In this document: one piece after another, positions 6,154-10,385 of the stretch
Position numbering within the stretch: the first letter of the stretch is position 1
How the letters are laid out: every line of letters begins with the position of its first letter
Assembly (NCBI GenBank): GCA_943325355.2
Contig: CALPPA020000047.1
Coordinates: 1 to 10,385 of the forward strand
Direction: 5' to 3'
Source of the DNA: Klebsiella pneumoniae
GTDB taxonomy: Bacteria; Bacteroidota; Bacteroidia; Flavobacteriales; Flavobacteriaceae
Length of the DNA stretch: 10,385 bases
Position numbers and translations under genes: made by a program
Notes under the pieces: model-generated
Seen by the model: the letters and a program-made list of their open reading frames with translations, nothing else
Databases searched by the model: none
What the model was told of the DNA's origin: nothing

Positions 6154-7062
6154 TTATTTATCAGACAAAATTACTGGTGCACTTCCTTTTCCCATAAAAA
6201 TAATTTTGGTGTTAGGCGATGTGGCAATTTCTTTTTGTGCTTTTATTTGTTCGTATTGCAATTGCTTATCAGTCAAACCAGTAGAAATAATCCTTTGATA
6301 ATCAGCAATACCTTGTGCTTCCACTCTTTTTCTTTCGGCTTCTTGTTTCTCTTTTTGGAGTACAAAAGTCATTTTCTGCGCATCTTGTTCCGCATTAATT
6401 TTACTTTCTATAGTAATTTTAACTGAAGCAGGAAGATTGATGTTTCTAATCAACAATTGCTCTAAAATCAGCCCTCTAGTTTTAAAATCTTCTTCAATGC
6501 TTTTGAAAATTCGCTGTTGAAACTCGTTCCTCTTTGTAGAATACAAGGCGACCGCATCATAATAAACAGCATTGTCACGAATTCGTGTTCTGGTCACTGG
6601 ACGAACAATTTTATCTGTATAATTTACACCAATTTGTTTAAAAATTTTTGGAGCATCTGTAGGAATGATTTTATACAAAACAGTCAAATCTATCACTACT
6701 TCGAGTCCGTCATTCGATAAAACACGAATAGCATCATCACCTTCTTGAGCACCTTCAGCGTGAATGGCTGACATCGTGTAATTTTGAGTTTGAATATCAA
6801 AATCAGTCACGTCAAGAAGTGGATTTATCAAATGCAAACCACTTTCCAAAACATCAGGCTGAACACTCCCGTAAAGTGATTTTACTCCTACTTTCCCTGC
6901 ATCTATTTGCTTGAACATCGAGGAAAAAATTCCTAAAGCGATTACAATTAAGGCAACCATTCTAAGTGTACTCGAAAACCTAGCAAACGGATTACTTACA
7001 TTACTTTTTAATCCATAACTGACAATAAGTAAAATAACTCCGATAATAATAGATAGTATCAT
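6154..7062 (-). CDS. SPFH/band 7 (prohibitin-like) membrane protein
   Basis: A 302-residue member of the prohibitin/stomatin/flotillin superfamily, whose members form large membrane-anchored rings and often scaffold proteases or membrane microdomains. Two hydrophobic segments lie at about 2-17 and 34-49, so the protein has a helical hairpin or two-pass anchor instead of the usual single N-terminal anchor. The SPFH domain follows (about 50-215), opening with QIDAGKVGVKSLYGSVQPDVLESGLH (split at GVKSLYG) and including VRPVTRTRIRDNA and IRNINLP. A charged helical, coiled-coil-like region covers about 215-280 (QKEKQEAERKRVEAQG). The C terminus is short (KIIFMGKGSAPVILSDK). Length is typical of prohibitin-type bacterial homologues. 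The gene starts 73 bp downstream of the MATE gene on the same strand, with a palindrome in the gap, and probably continues into the acidic small gene. Its specific partner is not evident. Confidence 0.92.
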   Translation of the reverse strand: MILSIIIGVILLIVSYGLKSNVSNPFARFSSTLRMVALIVIALGIFSSMFKQIDAGKVGVKSLYGSVQPDVLESGLHLINPLLDVTDFDIQTQNYTMSAIHAEGAQEGDDAIRVLSNDGLEVVIDLTVLYKIIPTDAPKIFKQIGVNYTDKIVRPVTRTRIRDNAVYYDAVALYSTKRNEFQQRIFKSIEEDFKTRGLILEQLLIRNINLPASVKITIESKINAEQDAQKMTFVLQKEKQEAERKRVEAQGIADYQRIISTGLTDKQLQYEQIKAQKEIATSPNTKIIFMGKGSAPVILSDK

Positions 7063-7091
7063 TTTTATAAATTTATTTGTTTGTAAATTAT

Positions 7092-7105
7092 ACGTATTAA
7101 TACGT
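7092..7105. promoter_or_regulatory. 14-bp perfect palindrome upstream of the SPFH gene, candidate operator
   Basis: ACGTATTAATACGT is a perfect palindrome, 30-43 bp upstream of the SPFH start codon. On the minus strand it lies between a TTTG (7115-7118) and a weak -7-like TAATTTAC, which would place it in a promoter spacer. The promoter boxes are poor, so both a promoter and an operator role are tentative. Confidence 0.35.
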
Positions 7106-7135
7106 TCGAAGTTACAAATTATTTAAGAAAAAACT

Positions 7136-8518
7136 TTAAATTTCTGAGTTTTCTAAAACTAACTTTTTGGTCAATCTTGCAAAACGAATGTACAAAAACA
7201 AAGCAGCTGCAGTCAATCCTGCCAAAAGCCCTATCCAGATTCCGGTTGCTCCCAAATTTGTATGCTTTCCTAAATAATAGGAAATTGGAAAACCTACAAT
7301 CCAATATGCCACAAACGTAATATACATAGGGATATTGACGTCCTGTAATCCCCGTAAAGCTCCAAGAACAACTACCTGAATCCCATCGGAAATCTGAAAT
7401 ACCGCAGCAACTAATAGCAATTTTGATGCTATACTAATAATCTCTGCATTATCTAAAACTTGGAAGGGATCAGACATATTTAAAAATAAATGAGGAAGGA
7501 ATTGATGAAAAATTACAAACATAATTCCAAAGAATATTTCTACTAATATGGCCAATAAAAAAATGGAACGAGCAACTATTATCAATTCTTTGTAATCTTT
7601 CATCCCTTTTGAGTGGCTAACTCTTATCATAGAAGCAACACTAAAACCCATTGCCACCATAAAAGTAGAGGAAGCCAGCGTCAAAGCAATTTGGTTCGCA
7701 GCTTGACTGTTTTTCCCTAGTGAACCCGAAAGCCAAATTGCTGCTGTAAACAAAGCTACTTCAAACAACATTTGCATTGCTGAGGGAAAACCAAGATTGA
7801 TAATTTTTTTCAATATTGATTTTTTAATTTCTTTAAAGGTAAAATTTTTGAAATATCTTTTAAATGCTACATTGTTCTTTAAAATATAATGCATAAAAAC
7901 CACCATCATAATCCTAGAAATTACGGTTCCCAATGCAGCTCCCAAAATCCCTAATTTCGGAAATCCCCAAATGCCATAAATCAATACATAATTAAAAAAA
8001 ACGTGAACCACGTTAGCCAAATAAATTGCATACATCGAATATTTTGTCTGTGATAAACCGTCAGCAAATTGTTTATATCCCTGAAAAATAACTACAGGAA
8101 TCAACGAAAAAGCAACCCAATCAATATAAGGAGATGCAAGTTCTACTACAGCTTCGGGTTGGTTCATTAATTTCATTATTGGTTTTACCAAAACAATTAA
8201 AATGAATATGGCGATTCCTAAAATGGTACTTAACAACAAACCGTGATGAAAAGTAGTTCTGATTTTTTTGTCGTCTTTTTCTGCATCAGCCTCTGCAATT
8301 AAAGGCGTTATAGCTGTAGAAAATCCAATTCCTAATGACATTCCAATAAAAATAAAACTATTGCCTAATGAAACTGCAGCTAATTCTGTTGAGCCAAGGT
8401 TTCCGACCATAAAATTATCTACAATTCCTATTAAGGTATGACCGAGCATTCCCAGAATAACGGGATAAGCTAATTGTAGATTATAGGAAAACTCTTTTGT
8501 ATATTTGGAAAAATTCAC
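7136..8518 (-). CDS. norM: MATE family multidrug efflux transporter (NorM type)
   Basis: A 460-residue inner-membrane transporter with about 12 hydrophobic helices in two halves, expected to export cationic or aromatic compounds in exchange for Na+ or H+. Family signatures by eye are VDNFMVGNLG (33-42), STAITPLIAEA (67-77) and the second-half copy GFPSAMQMLFE (243-253). Residues that line up by eye with known cation-coupling positions of Vibrio NorM are kept: Asp34 in helix 1, Glu253 in helix 7, and Asp378 in helix 10 (QISDGIQ). The start ATG at 8518 lies 13-16 bases behind the expected transcription start of an exact TAnnTTTG box. The SPFH gene follows 73 bp downstream on the same strand with no terminator seen, so readthrough is possible. 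It diverges from the gene of unknown function at 8651. Substrate cannot be predicted. Confidence 0.95.
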   Translation of the reverse strand: MNFSKYTKEFSYNLQLAYPVILGMLGHTLIGIVDNFMVGNLGSTELAAVSLGNSFIFIGMSLGIGFSTAITPLIAEADAEKDDKKIRTTFHHGLLLSTILGIAIFILIVLVKPIMKLMNQPEAVVELASPYIDWVAFSLIPVVIFQGYKQFADGLSQTKYSMYAIYLANVVHVFFNYVLIYGIWGFPKLGILGAALGTVISRIMMVVFMHYILKNNVAFKRYFKNFTFKEIKKSILKKIINLGFPSAMQMLFEVALFTAAIWLSGSLGKNSQAANQIALTLASSTFMVAMGFSVASMIRVSHSKGMKDYKELIIVARSIFLLAILVEIFFGIMFVIFHQFLPHLFLNMSDPFQVLDNAEIISIASKLLLVAAVFQISDGIQVVVLGALRGLQDVNIPMYITFVAYWIVGFPISYYLGKHTNLGATGIWIGLLAGLTAAALFLYIRFARLTKKLVLENSEI

Positions 8519-8537
8519 TTCGGATTATTTTGGTTGG

Positions 8538-8564
8538 CAAATATAGAGTAAAACCCAACACAAA
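8538..8564 (-). promoter_or_regulatory. Promoter of the MATE gene
   Basis: On the minus strand TATATTTG (8545-8538) is an exact match to the -7 consensus TAnnTTTG. A TTTG at 8564-8561 could be the -33 box, though the 15-nt spacer is shorter than the usual 17-23. The predicted start, a few bases after the -7 box, leaves a leader of about 13-16 nt before the ATG at 8518. The rest of the 132-bp divergent gap holds nothing else clear; for the plus-strand gene at 8651 the best candidate is an imperfect TAATCTTTTG upstream of its ATG. Confidence 0.6.
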
Positions 8565-8650
8565 TTCGACTGGCTCACCATTAAAGAGAAGTTTTCGAGG
8601 AAATCCTGGAGTATATTATAATCTTTTGATCATTTATAAAATTCTTTTTT

Positions 8651-9478
8651 ATGCAAAGTTTTAGGATTGAATCCCAATTTAAAATTACAGGAATTGGTTC
8701 AGCATCAGGGTTATTTTATATGAAAAATTATTTATTTATTATATCTGATAATAGTTCTTTTCTTTATAAATATAGTATACAAGAAAAAGAATTGAATAAA
8801 ATTCCCATTATGGAAAATCCCCAAGAAAATATTCTAAAAAAAGACAAATTTGATTTTGAATCTATTGCGTTAAAAGGGAATAAACTTCATATTTTGGGTT
8901 CAGGTTCTACTTCTAAAAGAGAGAAAAGAATCACATTCAATTTTGAGACAGAAACAATAGTTGAGAAAGATTTGACCAAATTGTACAAACAATTAAAGCA
9001 AAATACTTCAATTTCTGATGATGAATTAAACATCGAAGGTGCTTTTTTCATTACCAATAAATGGTATTTGTTTCAAAGAGGAAACGGAGCCAATTCAAAA
9101 AATGGAATCTTTATATTGAATGATAATTTAAATGACAATGGCAATATTGAATTTATTCCAATACAATTACCTAAAATCAAACATATAGAAACATCCTTTA
9201 CCGATGCGATTTTAGTTGAAGATAAGATTTATTTTTTGGCCACAGCTGAAGATACCACTTCTACCTATGATGATGGTGAAATATTAGGAAGTATTTTGGG
9301 AAGAATGGACTTCAAAACATTAGAAATCGAAACTACTTTAAAAATTTCCGACAATCATAAATTCGAAGGGTTGACACTTTATAAAAAAACAGAAGATAAA
9401 ATTGAATTCCTACTTTGCCAAGACAATGATGCTATGGTTATAGAAACTGAAATTTTTAAACTTGTTTTAACAAATTAA
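8651..9478 (+). CDS. Unknown protein with five internal repeats, probable beta-propeller
   Basis: A 275-residue protein I cannot assign to a characterised family; it may belong to a Bacteroidetes domain of unknown function (DUF6929 comes to mind, unverified). There is no signal peptide, lipobox or membrane helix, so it is probably cytoplasmic. Five related segments recur about every 50-59 residues: ASGLFYMKNYLFIISDN (18-34), FESIALKGNKLHILGSGS (69-86), IEGAFFITNKWYLFQRGNG (128-146), FTDAILVEDKIYFLATAED (183-201) and FEGLTLYKKTEDKIEFLLC (238-256). Each has an acidic/small pair, a hydrophobic strand, a turn with Lys, Asn or Asp, and a second strand ending in a polar or Gly-rich loop. This resembles blades of a beta-propeller like those in SdiA-regulated or esterase-like phytase proteins. 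It is a single gene, divergent from the MATE gene and closed by a bidirectional terminator. No catalytic residues are recognisable. Confidence 0.85.
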   Translation: MQSFRIESQFKITGIGSASGLFYMKNYLFIISDNSSFLYKYSIQEKELNKIPIMENPQENILKKDKFDFESIALKGNKLHILGSGSTSKREKRITFNFETETIVEKDLTKLYKQLKQNTSISDDELNIEGAFFITNKWYLFQRGNGANSKNGIFILNDNLNDNGNIEFIPIQLPKIKHIETSFTDAILVEDKIYFLATAEDTTSTYDDGEILGSILGRMDFKTLEIETTLKISDNHKFEGLTLYKKTEDKIEFLLCQDNDAMVIETEIFKLVLTN

Positions 9479-9510
9479 AGTTTCCAGCGTTTAAAAGGCT
9501 GGAAGCTTTT
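9477..9510. terminator. Bidirectional terminator between convergent genes
   Basis: Positions 9477-9488 and 9498-9509 form a 12-bp stem with one G-U pair (core TTCCAGC/GCTGGAA) around a 9-nt loop. The outer AAAG/CTTT pairs give a T tract in both directions, and the stem starts within the stop codon of the plus-strand gene. It lies in the 37-bp gap between that gene and mtaB. Confidence 0.85.
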
Positions 9511-9515
9511 ATATT

Positions 9516-10385
9516 TTAATCTACTTCAATATTCAAACCCGAGACCGCAGGTCGAACAGACGAAGTAAACTCCATACGCATACTTCCATCTTCATCAATT
9601 TTTGTTAAATTAATTTCTTGTAAAGTGTTGGCCAATTCTGGATTCCAAGGTGTTTTTACACGAACGTAATTCTCGGTAAATCCGTGAATATAACCTTCTT
9701 TATTTTCAGTTTCGAAAAGAACGGTTCTATTAGTTCCCAATTGGCTTTTATAAAAAGCACGACGTTTTTTTACAGACAAACTGCGCAACATTTTGCTCCG
9801 TTTTGCTCGAACATTGGCTGGAACTACACCGCTCATTTCTGCAGCTTCCGTATTATCTCGTTCTGAATAGGTAAAAACGTGTAAGTAGGAAATTGCCAAA
9901 TCATTCAAAAAATGATAGGTTTCTAAAAAATGTTCATCGGTTTCGCCCGGAAAACCAACAATTACATCCACTCCAATACAAGCGTGAGGCATTACTTCCC
10001 GAATTTTATTTACTCGTTCCGTATAGATTTCGCGGAGGTAACGACGTTTCATCAACTTCAGGATTTCATTGCTTCCTGATTGCAACGGAATATGAAAATG
10101 CGGTACAAAAATTCGACTTTTGGATACAAATTCAATAGTTTCGTTTTTTAATAAATTGGGTTCTATGGATGAAATTCGCAATCTTTCGATTCCTTCCACT
10201 TTATCCAATTCTTGAACTAATTCCAAGAAAGTATGTTCGTGTTTTTTATTTCCAAATTCTCCTTTTCCGTAATCGCCAATATTCACTCCAGTCAAGACAA
10301 TTTCTTTGATTCCTTGTTCTGAAATTTCTTTGGCGTTTTTCAATACATTTTCCAATTCATCGCTACGAGAAATTCCTCTAGCCAA
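9516..10385 (-). CDS. mtaB: tRNA t6A37 methylthiotransferase MtaB (5' end cut by window)
   Basis: The C-terminal 290 codons or so of a radical-SAM methylthiotransferase that converts t6A at position 37 of ANN-decoding tRNAs to ms2t6A. The first visible residues, LARGISRS, normally follow directly after the CxxxCxxC cluster motif. So about 150 N-terminal residues, including the UPF0004 domain and both iron-sulfur cysteine sets, lie beyond the right edge; the TTG at 10385 is not a start. Visible motifs are EIVLTGVNIGDYG (28-40), RLRISSIEPNLL (68-79), HFHIPLQSGSNEILKLMKRRY (split at SGSNE), DVIVGFPGETDEHF and HVFTYSERDNTEA. The C-terminal part (about 215-289) is a TRAM-like RNA-binding region. 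The TGVNIGxYG form and the ISSIEP segment fit MtaB better than MiaB, which modifies i6A. It converges on the unknown gene through a shared terminator. Confidence 0.92.
   Translation of the reverse strand: MARGISRSDELENVLKNAKEISEQGIKEIVLTGVNIGDYGKGEFGNKKHEHTFLELVQELDKVEGIERLRISSIEPNLLKNETIEFVSKSRIFVPHFHIPLQSGSNEILKLMKRRYLREIYTERVNKIREVMPHACIGVDVIVGFPGETDEHFLETYHFLNDLAISYLHVFTYSERDNTEAAEMSGVVPANVRAKRSKMLRSLSVKKRRAFYKSQLGTNRTVLFETENKEGYIHGFTENYVRVKTPWNPELANTLQEINLTKIDEDGSMRMEFTSSVRPAVSGLNIEVD

Noticed and set aside
8519..8650. Possible small RNA or small gene in the divergent gap
   Set aside because: No stable hairpin with a T tract and no convincing short open frame with a start; only promoter signals are visible.
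9684..10138. Open frames opposite mtaB, and similar ones opposite relA/spoT, meaB, the SPFH gene and within MATE
   Set aside because: They lie fully within strongly conserved genes and their translations show no recognisable protein features.

Overview
The window comes from an AT-rich chromosome of the Bacteroidetes, most likely Flavobacterium or a close relative. Three things point there: TAnnTTTG-type -7 promoter boxes, no recognisable Shine-Dalgarno sequences but A-rich leaders, and protein sequences that read like flavobacterial versions of their families. It looks like ordinary core chromosome. I see no insertion sequence, phage gene, CRISPR array, tRNA or rRNA.

Layout, left to right. 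A 5'-truncated relA/spoT-type (p)ppGpp synthetase/hydrolase ends at 2111. Immediately after its stop lies a G/C-rich long inverted repeat (2112-2200), then a promoter that drives a Fur-family regulator and purA (2225-3983), closed by a strong intrinsic terminator (3990-4020). After a second, unrelated inverted repeat (4043-4100) come a Nudix hydrolase of the GDP-mannose/ADP-ribose type and meaB, the GTPase chaperone of methylmalonyl-CoA mutase, which uses a TTG start. meaB meets a minus-strand gene stop codon to stop codon, with no base between them. The minus-strand group is, in transcription order, a MATE efflux pump (8518-7136), a two-helix SPFH/prohibitin-like membrane protein (7062-6154) and a very acidic 76-residue protein (6075-5845). 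The gap between the last two is almost filled by a 64-bp array of eight 8-bp units with inverted symmetry. Divergent from the pump is a 275-residue protein of unknown function with five internal repeats that look like propeller blades. It converges, through a bidirectional terminator, on a 5'-truncated mtaB (tRNA t6A methylthiotransferase) that runs off the right edge.

Functionally this is mostly housekeeping: stringent response, AMP synthesis, metal-dependent regulation, nucleotide clean-up, propionate/methylmalonyl metabolism, efflux and tRNA modification. ppGpp is known in other bacteria to inhibit PurA, so the relA-fur-purA order may be meaningful, but a promoter and a hairpin separate the first gene from the other two.

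The most unusual material is between and inside genes: three different palindromic intergenic elements within 4 kb, a Fur protein without the usual zinc cysteines and with a promoter so close to its ATG that the mRNA may be leaderless, the octamer array, and the five-repeat orphan protein. I found no convincing new defence or mobile system.
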